From Streptomyces sp. SCSIO 75703 (GTDB lineage Bacteria > Actinomycetota > Actinomycetes > Streptomycetales > Streptomycetaceae), in assembly GCF_036607905.1 (NCBI RefSeq), contig NZ_CP144555.1, forward strand, positions 2,976,001 through 3,040,000: 64,000 nucleotides of DNA, given 5' to 3'. Positions 54,830-62,875 of the stretch are shown here, one piece after another. The translations under genes and the position numbers were made by a program. The notes below the pieces were generated by a model that searched no databases, was not told the DNA's origin, and was given only the letters and a program-made list of their open reading frames with translations. Position 1 is the first letter of the stretch. The number at the start of each line of letters is the position of its first letter.

Positions 54830-57800
54830 GAGGGCCGTCCGGTGATTCGCGCGGTCCACGCCAGGGCGGCGGCGCGCGCCAGGTGAAGGCACGCCTCTTC
54901 CTCGGGGAAGTTCACGGCGACGTTGCGTACGAAGTGGACGTGCAGAAGGGAGGTGAGTACGTCGTCGACGGCGATGCCCCGAGTCTCCGGGCCCGGCAAA
55001 TACGACCGGTATGCGGCAAGTGCGGTGGCCCGGTCCGCCCATCCCGACACGATGGCGTCGCCGCCCGGGGCGTCTCGCAGAGCCGCCCAGTCGTCGCGCG
55101 GATCAGCGAGCCGTACGGCCTCGACGTACTCCGGGCGCGGAACGGGAGTGGGGGCGGAAGGCGGGACGCGGTCGGTCAGCCATCGCATCGCCGCCTCGGT
55201 GCCGCCGAGGAACGCGGTGGCGATGGCGACGGTGTGGGCTGCCACCAGCGGACGGTGCCCCGGACGCCGGGGTTGGGCGAGTTGGGTCAGGACGGCCAGC
55301 GAGTCCGCCTGGAAGACGGCCTCGGCCGCGTTCCAGGCGGCGCCGGATCCCCAGCGGCCCATCTCCCTGAAGGATGTGGGGTAACGCAGGTCGGTCAGCA
55401 GTCCGACAGACCGCAGCGTGTCGGCCCACGCGCTCACCGTGCGTGCGGTCCGGGCGAACGCTCCCGGGTGGGGGAGAGCGATGCGTACACGAAGGTGCGG
55501 GTCGGGATCGCGGAAGCGGATGAACCACCAGGGCGGAGCACCGAGTTGTTCGAGGAGGTCGGGGAGGTACCGGGAGAGCAAGTCGTCCTGGCGGCGGGGA
55601 TCTCCGTACAGGGCGGCGAGCAGGACCGAGGAGACAGCGGGTGTCTGCGTCTGGGCGGGTGAGAAGGTGCGGGCCGGGGTGGGGGTAGGCAAGGGTGGCC
55701 ACGCCGGGGTCCGGGTCGCTTTGAGGGGCACCACGACTTCGTGGGCCCGTCCACCGCACCAGCCGTAGGCCTCCCATTCCGGGGCCTCGACGATTACGGC
55801 CGCACGGAACCGGTCGAGGTGCCGGCGCAGAAGTGCCCGGTGCACGGCCTCGTCGAGGTCGAGGAAGAGGCGCCGGTCGTCCTCGACGAGGTGGACGCGG
55901 GCCGGCATCCGCCGACGGGTCTGCCACTCGGTGAGAGCGGAGTCCCACTCGGCGCGGGGGCGAGCCCGACCGGGCAACTCGGTCGCCTCCAACCGCCAGC
56001 GAGCCGGGGCCAGTACGGTGCGTCCGTACCGCAGGCGGGGAAGAAAGGGCATCGTCGCGGCGGCGCCCCAGTCGAAGACAGTGACCTGGGCGCACTGCGC
56101 GCGCGACAACTCTGAGAGGAAGCGGGCCAGGGGCGGGGTGTGCGTGTGCGGGTTGAGCGCGTTCGCCGCCACGGCCTCGACGCGGTGCCCCCGAGCCGGA
56201 GCGGCCAGGTACATGCGGCGTCCGTCGCAGCCCACTGCCAGATCCTCCGGGGTGAGAACGTTCTCGTCGCGGGTGCGGTGCTCCTGGAGGCTGATCACGG
56301 TGGGCAGTACCTGCGGAGCGCGGGCGACGTGAGCACTCTCCGGGACAAGCGCGGGAAAGGAGAGCTGCACGGGTACGGTGGCGCCGTCGGCGGCCGGAAG
56401 GTCGGCCAGTTCCGTGGCCAACGCCGCGCGATCGCTGGGGGACAGCACGTCGAGAAAGCGTCCCGTGGAGACACCGGCGCCCCGTGACACACTCACGACC
56501 TCCAGCCGGAACCGTCCCCGTCGCAGGTCCGCCAGGCTGACTGCGTACACGCGTACCCCGACCTCCAGATGCGGCGGCAACCGAGGTGCTTCGGGTCCCA
56601 TGCCAAGGTCCGCGATCAGCTCGTCGGTGAGGGCCAGCTCGTCACGGCCGTCGAGGGCGGCGGCCTGCGCCAGTCGTACGAGGGCGTCGTCCCGTTCGGA
56701 GACGCGAGGTCGTCGCGGGGTGCCAGGGGTGCCCGGGTAGCCGTCGGGGTATCCCGCGCCGCTGTCCGCCACGACTTCGTGGAGCGGCACCAGCGTGCCG
56801 ATGCCGTACCGCTCGTAAAACCGCTGGTGGTAAGCGTTCCAGGCCGCCGTCCCGTACGGCCGTGTGCTCAGCCGGGTGAGGGCCAGGGCTGCGCGCTCGA
56901 CCTCCCGGGCGACGGCTCCCGGCAGAACGATCCGCGCGTCCAGGCGAAGGTCGAGCGCGACGGGGTGGCGGCGCAGGCCGGGAACGAGAGCACGCATCCG
57001 GGATGCGATGCGTTCCCGCCCATGGCGTGTGGTGCACCCCGTCAGACCCGAGTGGATCGCTCGCAGTTCGCGCACCGTTTCTGCGACCGTGGCTAGGCGA
57101 TCGGTGCCGAGCAAGTTCAGCCGGCCCAGGAGGTGCCCGAGGGCATCGGTCTCGGTGCCCGGAGCGTGCAGGCAGGTCAGCAGCACCCGTCGGCGGATCA
57201 ACTCCTCTGCCAGCCGATGTGCTTTCCCCGGTCCGGCCTCGGGAAACTCCGACCGGAGCCCGTCCACGAGCGTGCCGAATGGGATCGGCGTCCGCGCCGC
57301 AGCGAGGACCGCGCGCAGCGGCCCGGTCAGGGCGAGGGATACCTCGATTGCCCGCGTTCCGTCGTCCCGGGTGTCGGGCTGGAACGGGACGATGAGCCTG
57401 TCGCCCCGTCGCGACACGGTGTTGTTGACGACGACCGGCAGGCGTTCGAGGAGGTCGGGGCACGACTCCAGCCGCTCGATCACGGCCGCCACCCACTCCG
57501 CCCCCGCCCGGCCGACGGCCACGTGTTCGTCACCCCAGCCCGCCCGCACCCCTGGGCCGAACTGCGCGGCGGCCACGCCGGCGAACAGGCCGAACGGCGT
57601 TGCACGATGCCGGGCACGCAGCAGATAGCGGGACACAGACAGCGCCGCCCGGCGTACGTCACGCGCGGAGGGATTCTCGGCCGCGCACAGGACCCGAACC
57701 CGTTCGGTCAGTGCGGGGCTGGAGTGCCACAGTGCCTCGGCGAAGTCCCCGTCCGCGAGGGCGGCGCCCAGCCACGCCCGGCAGGCAGCAGAGCCACGGG

Positions 57801-57909
57801 GCGAGAAGTCGTCGAGGTCGGGACAGGGCGGCACGGTCGACCGGGCCAGGGTCACAGCGCGGACGAGAGCGGCGGAGCCGGTGTGGAACGCTGCGGGCGG
57901 GGCGGGCAC
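54826..57909 (-). CDS. Full-length class I lanthipeptide dehydratase (LanB)
   Basis: The 1027-residue enzyme uses glutamyl-tRNA to glutamylate Ser/Thr and then eliminates glutamate. The N-terminal part has SRYLLRARHRATPFGLFAGV and LTRLSTRPYGTAAWNAYHQR. The C-terminal SpaB_C elimination domain contains PPWWFIRFRDPDPHLRVRIA and TSFREMGRWG. The length is normal for an undivided LanB. GTG 57909 follows GGAGGTACCT. The lanthipeptide precursor gene lies 85 bp upstream. No frameshift was seen, unlike the gene downstream of lanC. Confidence 0.93.
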   Translation of the reverse strand: MPAPPAAFHTGSAALVRAVTLARSTVPPCPDLDDFSPRGSAACRAWLGAALADGDFAEALWHSSPALTERVRVLCAAENPSARDVRRAALSVSRYLLRARHRATPFGLFAGVAAAQFGPGVRAGWGDEHVAVGRAGAEWVAAVIERLESCPDLLERLPVVVNNTVSRRGDRLIVPFQPDTRDDGTRAIEVSLALTGPLRAVLAAARTPIPFGTLVDGLRSEFPEAGPGKAHRLAEELIRRRVLLTCLHAPGTETDALGHLLGRLNLLGTDRLATVAETVRELRAIHSGLTGCTTRHGRERIASRMRALVPGLRRHPVALDLRLDARIVLPGAVAREVERAALALTRLSTRPYGTAAWNAYHQRFYERYGIGTLVPLHEVVADSGAGYPDGYPGTPGTPRRPRVSERDDALVRLAQAAALDGRDELALTDELIADLGMGPEAPRLPPHLEVGVRVYAVSLADLRRGRFRLEVVSVSRGAGVSTGRFLDVLSPSDRAALATELADLPAADGATVPVQLSFPALVPESAHVARAPQVLPTVISLQEHRTRDENVLTPEDLAVGCDGRRMYLAAPARGHRVEAVAANALNPHTHTPPLARFLSELSRAQCAQVTVFDWGAAATMPFLPRLRYGRTVLAPARWRLEATELPGRARPRAEWDSALTEWQTRRRMPARVHLVEDDRRLFLDLDEAVHRALLRRHLDRFRAAVIVEAPEWEAYGWCGGRAHEVVVPLKATRTPAWPPLPTPTPARTFSPAQTQTPAVSSVLLAALYGDPRRQDDLLSRYLPDLLEQLGAPPWWFIRFRDPDPHLRVRIALPHPGAFARTARTVSAWADTLRSVGLLTDLRYPTSFREMGRWGSGAAWNAAEAVFQADSLAVLTQLAQPRRPGHRPLVAAHTVAIATAFLGGTEAAMRWLTDRVPPSAPTPVPRPEYVEAVRLADPRDDWAALRDAPGGDAIVSGWADRATALAAYRSYLPGPETRGIAVDDVLTSLLHVHFVRNVAVNFPEEEACLHLARAAALAWTARITGRPS

Positions 57910-57993
57910 CAGGTACCTCCGTAGGCGGGACGACCGGCCCGGTGCCGCCGCGCCGAGCGGGACGGCACCGGTTCGGGATGAACAGGAACGAGG

Positions 57994-58173
57994 TCAGGCG
58001 ACGTTGGTGACGCAGGCGCCGCAGGTAGATCCGCAGTTGTCGTCGGTCAGGTTGACCAGACCCGCCGGGTCGGCGATCTCAACGAGCAAAACGTCCAGGT
58101 CGAAACCGTCCGACGCACCGGGGTTCTGCGGACGCGCTTCGGTACGGAGGGGAACCATGGTGTTGCGTGTCAT
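57994..58173 (-). CDS. FxLD-family class I lanthipeptide precursor
   Basis: The 59-residue peptide starts at ATG 58173 with GAGGAG seven bases upstream. The leader contains the recognition motif FDLDVLLVEIADP (F-x-L-D at residues 24-27). The C-terminal core includes NLTDDNCGSTCGACVTNVA, with three cysteines (47, 51, 54), several Ser/Thr for dehydration (43, 49, 50, 56), and Asp44-Asp45 as candidate sites for methyltransferase-driven isoaspartate formation. It is followed by lanB, lanC and the PIMT gene. Up to three rings are possible. Product and activity are unknown. Confidence 0.9.
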   Translation of the reverse strand: MTRNTMVPLRTEARPQNPGASDGFDLDVLLVEIADPAGLVNLTDDNCGSTCGACVTNVA

Positions 58174-58369
58174 GTCAGACTCCTCACCTTCGTTGTTGAT
58201 GTGTTTGCCGGGCCGGGAGGCCCACCAGAACGCCGTCACAGCAGCGGTGCCGGGAGGTCCGGCTTCAATGGACGGCGCCTGGCCACCCGGCGCGGGAGAA
58301 CGTGGCCCACGCAGGTTCCTCGTGGACCCCGGCCGCCTCACACCGGGAAGTCGTGTGCCGCTGGGCTGG

Positions 58370-58558
58370 TCAGGCGGGGGCCGACCGCCAGGTCATGAAA
58401 TGGGCGAGCGCCTGGGCCTTGAGCCGAGCGAGGCACGGTTCGCACGCGTAGAAGGGGGCGTGCTGTCCGTCCCACTGCACCGGGCCGAGCCAGATCACCG
58501 GGACTCCGGTGCGTTCGCAGCCGAGCCAGCAGTCACCGGTGGTCCATAGCCACGCCAT
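58370..58558 (-). CDS. Small CxxC-containing protein (62 aa)
   Basis: The ATG overlaps the stop of the ATP-binding protein gene (TGATG). The peptide contains DCWLGCERTG and YACEPCLARL, four cysteines in two pairs that look like a zinc-binding knuckle, plus many tryptophans. I do not recognise a named family; similar small cysteine-pair proteins accompany GHKL ATPase genes in Streptomyces. It is upstream of and co-directional with the lanthipeptide precursor but separated by nearly 200 bp. Confidence 0.7.
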   Translation of the reverse strand: MAWLWTTGDCWLGCERTGVPVIWLGPVQWDGQHAPFYACEPCLARLKAQALAHFMTWRSAPA

Positions 58559-59004
58559 CACTCGTCGCCCTCGGCACGGAGTTCGGCCCAGACTTCTTTT
58601 CCCCAGGGCCGGGTGGCCGAGCCTTGCAGATCGCAGCCCCAGCGTTCGGCGAGCGCACCGATGATCAGCAGACCTCGGCCCGATTCGTCCTCCGCACCGG
58701 CCCGCTCGAGAGCTGGCAGGCGCGAGGGGTCGCGGTCCACGACGCCGACATGCACCTGTATCGGGCTCGGCCGCCCGACGACCAAGCGGATCCGCGAACT
58801 CCGTGTGTGCTTGCAGGCGTTCGCGATCAGTTCCGTGACGATCAGCTCGGCTTGATCCGCGAGATCGTCGAGGCGCCATACGCCGAGGACGTCCCGTACG
58901 AGTTTCCGGCCGACCTCCGCGGTGGACGGAGCGCACGGCAAGGTCTGGCTGTACTTGGGGTGGCCGACGGGGGCGGCCTCGATCGGCTTCTTCAGACTCG
59001 TCAT
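58558..59004 (-). CDS. ATP-binding protein (GHKL/RsbW-like ATPase)
   Basis: The 148-residue stand-alone histidine-kinase-type ATPase domain shows the N box ELIVTELIANACKHT, a G1-like VGVVDRDPSRLP and the G2 box ESGRGLLIIGALAERWG. Such proteins act as anti-sigma or regulatory switches rather than kinases with receivers. It is divergent from the XRE/TPR regulator at 59246 across 241 bp, and coupled to the small cysteine protein. Confidence 0.9.
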   Translation of the reverse strand: MTSLKKPIEAAPVGHPKYSQTLPCAPSTAEVGRKLVRDVLGVWRLDDLADQAELIVTELIANACKHTRSSRIRLVVGRPSPIQVHVGVVDRDPSRLPALERAGAEDESGRGLLIIGALAERWGCDLQGSATRPWGKEVWAELRAEGDE

Positions 59005-59245
59005 GGGCGTGGAGCCTTCGTTGGGGTCCCAGGTGCCCGGTTCACTCCTCAGGGCACTTCAGGGGTGAGCCGGGCCGTCGATGACCGCCCGCGCCCCAGC
59101 GGCACCGAGCGGCCGGTATCCAGACAACCCCTGGCCCAGAAAGGCTGGTTAGGGCATTCACGACGGCATCAACCAGCCCGGCATAGGGCGATTTGACCAC
59201 CCGTTTACCTGGCGGGTGACGAGGGGTGAGGGCTACGGTGCCGCA

Positions 59246-60529
59246 ATGGACACCACCCGCAACACTGTTCTTGAGGCGTGGATGACCGAACACGGCTACA
59301 GCTCCAACAGCCTGGCCGAAGCCGTGAACCAGGCCATTGAACGGTTGACCGGACGTACCGGCGGGCTCGACGGCTCATCGGTGCGCGCGTGGAAGGCGGG
59401 CCGGGTCACGTGGCCCAAATCAGCGGCTCGCAAGGCACTTGAGGACGTCTCCGGACTACCCGCCGTCGCCTTGGGGTTCGTCCCCCGAGGCCGGCCTTCG
59501 TCCGTCCCCGCCTCACCGCAGCAGGAGGACCCCTACATGAAGCGCCGCACCCTCGTCGGCGGCATCGCGGCGGCTGCCGCCGCGGCAGCCGCCCCCGCCG
59601 CGGCCTCACCACGCCGTATCGGCATGAGCGACGTCCACCGCCTGAACAAGCGCTTCGCCGAGGTCATCGCCGGCGACCAGCGCCACGGCGGACAACTCGG
59701 CATCGAGCAGCGTGCCGCCGCGCTCGCGGACGAGGCGCTGAACCTCCAGAACGCGGGGAACGCCACCCAGCGCGTACGCAACAGCCTCTACGCGTCCGCC
59801 GCGGCCTTCCGTTCCTCGGCGATGTGGGCCGCGATCGACGGCTGCCGCTACGACATCGCCAAGGCGCACATGCGCGAGGCCCAGGCACTCGCCGAGATGT
59901 CCGGCGACCAGGCGATCAAGTTCCGTATCTGGAGCCACGCGGGCACCATGTACCGGCACATGGGCCGCCCCGCCGACGCGATCGCCGCGAACGACGTCGC
60001 CCGCAACCTGCACCTCACCCGCCGCGATCCGTTGTTCGCCTCACTGGGGCACGCCCGCCAGGCCGCCACCCTCGGCCTCACCGGCGACTCGGCAGCCGTA
60101 CGGAAAACTCTGGGCTGTGCTCAGGACTCGCTCGAACGCGCCGATCCGGATCTCGACCGCCCGGTGTGGATGACCGCGGCTCTCAACGGGGCAGAACTCG
60201 AAACGCTCTCCCTGTCCGCGCACCTGCGCCTCGGTGACTTCGAACGAGCCGAAGCCCATGCCCACAGAAGTCTCACCCTGCTCCACCCCCAGATGCGGCG
60301 CGACCGCGCCCTCAACACCGCTCGGCTCGCTCACGCGCAGCTCAGGCAGGGTGACGCCGAAGCGGCCACGGCCACTGCGATGCGGGTCCCCACCGACGTC
60401 GCCACCCGCCACGCCCGGGTGACGCGCATCCTCCAGGAATTCGGGGACGCCCTACGGAACACCGCGCGCGGCAGCAACACCGTGCGGACATGGACCGAGC
60501 ACACCACCGCCTGGGGAGCGCCTGCATGA
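59246..60529 (+). CDS. XRE-like regulator with TPR-type repeats
   Basis: The protein is 427 residues from ATG 59246. The N terminus has a helix-turn-helix-like region (SSNSLAEAVNQAIERLTGRT, SSVRAWKAGRVTWPKS), then a striking MKRRTLVGGIAAAAAAAAA segment around residue 98 that resembles a Tat/hydrophobic segment but is internal. The rest is helical repeats (AKAHMREAQALAEMSGDQAI, RHMGRPADAIAANDVARNLH). Such proteins are frequent beside RiPP loci and may sense a peptide. A GNAT gene overlaps its stop (ATGA). Confidence 0.85.
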   Translation: MDTTRNTVLEAWMTEHGYSSNSLAEAVNQAIERLTGRTGGLDGSSVRAWKAGRVTWPKSAARKALEDVSGLPAVALGFVPRGRPSSVPASPQQEDPYMKRRTLVGGIAAAAAAAAAPAAASPRRIGMSDVHRLNKRFAEVIAGDQRHGGQLGIEQRAAALADEALNLQNAGNATQRVRNSLYASAAAFRSSAMWAAIDGCRYDIAKAHMREAQALAEMSGDQAIKFRIWSHAGTMYRHMGRPADAIAANDVARNLHLTRRDPLFASLGHARQAATLGLTGDSAAVRKTLGCAQDSLERADPDLDRPVWMTAALNGAELETLSLSAHLRLGDFERAEAHAHRSLTLLHPQMRRDRALNTARLAHAQLRQGDAEAATATAMRVPTDVATRHARVTRILQEFGDALRNTARGSNTVRTWTEHTTAWGAPA

Positions 60530-61063
60530 CCGCGACACCCGCGGTGGGACTGGGCACCTTCACCGGCCTCGGCCCCGTGCGCGGCGATCTGCTCGATGTA
60601 CGCCGAGGTGCGCGCACCACTCCTGCACCTGCCGAACTACCTGGTCACCACTTTCGGCGAACGGCTGGAGCGGCACGGCGCCGAACCGGGATTCACCACT
60701 GTCCTGGCCTATACCGACGAAGAGCCGGTCGGCTTCGCGTACGGCAACACCATCGAGCACGGCGACCGGTACTGGCAGCGCATCAGCCCGACGCCGATCA
60801 ATAGGTACACCGCCAGCCCAGCCATGGCACTGAAGGAGGGCGGCGTTGTGCCGGCCTGGCGCAAGACCGGCACTGCCCGCCGCATGCACGACGCGCTCCT
60901 CGCCGTCCGCGATGAACCGTTCGTCACCCTCATGGTCAACCCGGCCGCTGGAGACGGAAAGGTCCACGCCCTCTACAGGTCCTGGGGCTACGAAGACATC
61001 GGGCAGAGCCAGCCGTCACCGGCCTCCCCGGTCCTGACAGTGATGATCCGCACCATCCGCTGA
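60526..61063 (+). pseudogene. GNAT-family acetyltransferase, frameshifted near its start
   Basis: ATG 60526 overlaps the regulator stop and reads TATPAVGLGTFTGLGPVRGD-LLD, then runs out of frame. The remainder (YAEVRAPLLHLPNYLVTTFG, PVGFAYGNTIEHGDRYW, KTGTARRMHDALLAV, LYRSWGYEDIG) is in another frame, which starts at a fortuitous ATG at 60596. The junction reads GATGTACGCC; adding GT to give GATGTGTACGCC would restore LLDVYAEVRA, a common GNAT opening. The simplest explanation is a 2-bp deletion. A shortened protein from 60596 would lack the first strand of the fold. Confidence 0.65.
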
Positions 61064-61097
61064 GGCATCTCCGACGCCTTCTGCGATCCTGCCTGTC

Positions 61098-61501
61098 ATG
61101 TCCGCACGAAATCGCAAACTGCCCCGGCACCGCGCCTGGCCACTGACCACCACCGACATCACCGGGTGCCTCGGCCCTTACATGAGCCGCGTCACGGACC
61201 TGCGGTTCCTCACGGGACCTGACAGCGGGACCATCGTCCTGGGAGCAGAATGGGTCGCTCCGATCCACCGCAACTACGGCCGCAGTATGCACCTGGACGT
61301 GGTCGGCTCGGCATTGACGTCCACCCGGTCGATGTTACTGAACGTGCCGCCACCCGCGCTGTTCTACGGGCGCAGGCCCTCCTGCAGCTCCACGAATGGA
61401 TCACGCAGGCGATCGCCGCTTGCGAGACCTGGCAATTGACATCCCACCAGCACTACTGGCGGCTCACCGACGGCCGGCTCACGCACCACGACGAATCGTG
61501 A
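61098..61501 (+). pseudogene. Unknown small protein gene split by a frameshift
   Basis: The frame from ATG 61098 looks coding through VLGAEWVAPIHRNYGRSMHL and DVVGSA, then turns random. A second frame is coding-like from about 61308 (IDVHPVDVTERAATRAVLRA, QLHEWITQAIAACETWQLTS) to the stop at 61499-61501. Joined, they would give about 134 residues. The family is not recognised; the second half is helical with several tryptophans. The joining point is near 61302-61312. Confidence 0.5.
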
Positions 61502-61744
61502 ACCGAGCCCGGACGGGCGCGCACCCCCTACATCGGCCAGGCCGCACAGGCGGGTTCACGACGAGTACCACGCCTGGGCCGAACTGCCCGATGGCGGGCC
61601 GGTCGGCGAGTACAGCACTGGCGGCCGATACCACCACGCCGCCCTCACGATCTTGACCCCGGTCCGCGTCACCCGGGCATCGTGTCCTTCACCCGCCCAG
61701 AGCAGTTGACCGAATACGCGTGCCTGTTCCCCTCGAAGGAGTGA
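61502..61744 (+). other. Degraded coding remnant before the second PIMT-like gene
   Basis: One frame reads VHDEYHAWAELPDGGPVGEY and GGRYHHAALTILTPVR (61554-61660). Another ends HPGIVSFTRPEQLTEYACLF-PSKE with a stop at 61742-61744, overlapping the ribosome site of the next gene. Both look protein-like but no single frame joins them and no start is apparent, so this is probably another frameshifted or truncated gene. The family is unknown. Confidence 0.35.
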
Positions 61745-61749
61745 AGCCG

Positions 61750-62775
61750 TTGAACGCCGTCGCCCTGGCCGCCGAGTCCGTCCCCGAGCACCACTACACC
61801 CACCACGAGGGCCGTGGGCCGACGCCGCACCGCTCCAACCCGGTCGTCATCCACCGCGAGCTGACCACCCTGGACGTCCGCCCCGGCCACAAGGTCGCCG
61901 AGTACGGCACCGGGTCGGGCCTGTCCGGCGCCCTGCTCGCCGAACTGGTCGGCCCGACCGGCTCGGTGACCAGTCTGGACATCGACGACTTCCTGGTCCG
62001 CTGGGCCAACCTCATCCACCACGACCGCGGCGTGCACAACGTCCGCTGCCATACCGCGGACGGTACGGCCGGCTTCGCCGAGCGGGCCCCGTACGACCGG
62101 ATGGTGGCGTGGTGCACTCCGTCTCTGCTGCCCGAGGTGTGGGTGGACCAGGTCGTCGACGGCGGGCTGATCGTCGCCCCGCTGCCGATCGCCGCGGTGC
62201 CCAACATGACGGTCGTCGCGAAAATCCGCGTGAGCGGCGGTCAGCCGGTCGTGGAGGCGGTGTTCACCGGCGGATACATCGAGGCGACGGCATCGCCGAA
62301 GACGGACCTGGACCTACCCGGCCGCTGGGTGGACTGGGAGAGGCGCGTCCCGGCCCCCTCCTGGATCTCCATCGCCTGGCGGGAGCAGGACGACCCGTTG
62401 CACACCGGCGCTCGCACCTCCCTGGGCCACCTGCTGGAAGACGCGCACACCGAACCGTACGACGGGCCCGAGGTCGGCTGGCCGTCCTGGCGGACCTTCG
62501 CCGCCGCCCTGGGCGACCCCGGGCTGACGATGGCGGGGCTGTGCCCGGAGCTGTGGGCGATCGGTCACACCACGGCGACCACGGCCGCGGTCATCCAGCA
62601 GGACGGCACGATCCTCGCCGACCGGCCCGATTCCCCGTCGCTGGCCATCCTGCGCGGCTGGCTACGGCGGTGGGAGGCGGCGGGGCGGCCCGCGCCGGAG
62701 AGCTACACCCCGGCCCTGGTCCGCGTGGCCGGCGGCGAGGGCCCTGCGGGCTGGGACCTGCGACTGTCCCGGTAG
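61750..62775 (+). CDS. PIMT-like methyltransferase-domain protein
   Basis: The protein is 341 residues from TTG 61750, supported by AAGGAG eight bases upstream. The SAM-binding core resembles protein-L-isoaspartate methyltransferases: SNPVVIHRELTTLDVRPGHK, VAEYGTGSGLSGALLAELVG, GSVTSLDIDDFLVRWANLIH, PYDRMVAWCTPSLLPEVWVD and DGGLIVAPLPI. The usual EALDAVPREAFV-like N-terminal catalytic segment is absent or altered. The C-terminal 150 residues are unlike the repair enzyme. It lies on the opposite strand to the lanthipeptide genes; whether it acts on the same peptide is unknown. Confidence 0.75.
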   Translation: MNAVALAAESVPEHHYTHHEGRGPTPHRSNPVVIHRELTTLDVRPGHKVAEYGTGSGLSGALLAELVGPTGSVTSLDIDDFLVRWANLIHHDRGVHNVRCHTADGTAGFAERAPYDRMVAWCTPSLLPEVWVDQVVDGGLIVAPLPIAAVPNMTVVAKIRVSGGQPVVEAVFTGGYIEATASPKTDLDLPGRWVDWERRVPAPSWISIAWREQDDPLHTGARTSLGHLLEDAHTEPYDGPEVGWPSWRTFAAALGDPGLTMAGLCPELWAIGHTTATTAAVIQQDGTILADRPDSPSLAILRGWLRRWEAAGRPAPESYTPALVRVAGGEGPAGWDLRLSR

Positions 62776-62811
62776 GCCACTACCTCCGGACCCGTGGCGG
62801 CCCTGAAAAAC

Positions 62812-62850
62812 AAGGAGGCGGAGCGTTCCTGCAGAACGCTCCGCCTCCTT
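62812..62850. terminator. Bidirectional terminator between PIMT-like gene and hemD
   Basis: Sixteen-bp perfect arms (AAGGAGGCGGAGCGTT / AACGCTCCGCCTCCTT) with a 7-base loop sit between two convergent stop codons. The stem shares its central 13 bp with the terminator at 50815-50858. Confidence 0.85.
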
Positions 62851-62875
62851 GCCGGGCCGCGGTGGCCGGCTCCGC

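Noticed and set aside
58174..58369. A possible second small precursor peptide upstream of the FxLD gene
   Set aside because: No frame with a ribosome site, leader motif and Cys/Ser/Thr-rich end was found; the region is more likely the precursor promoter.
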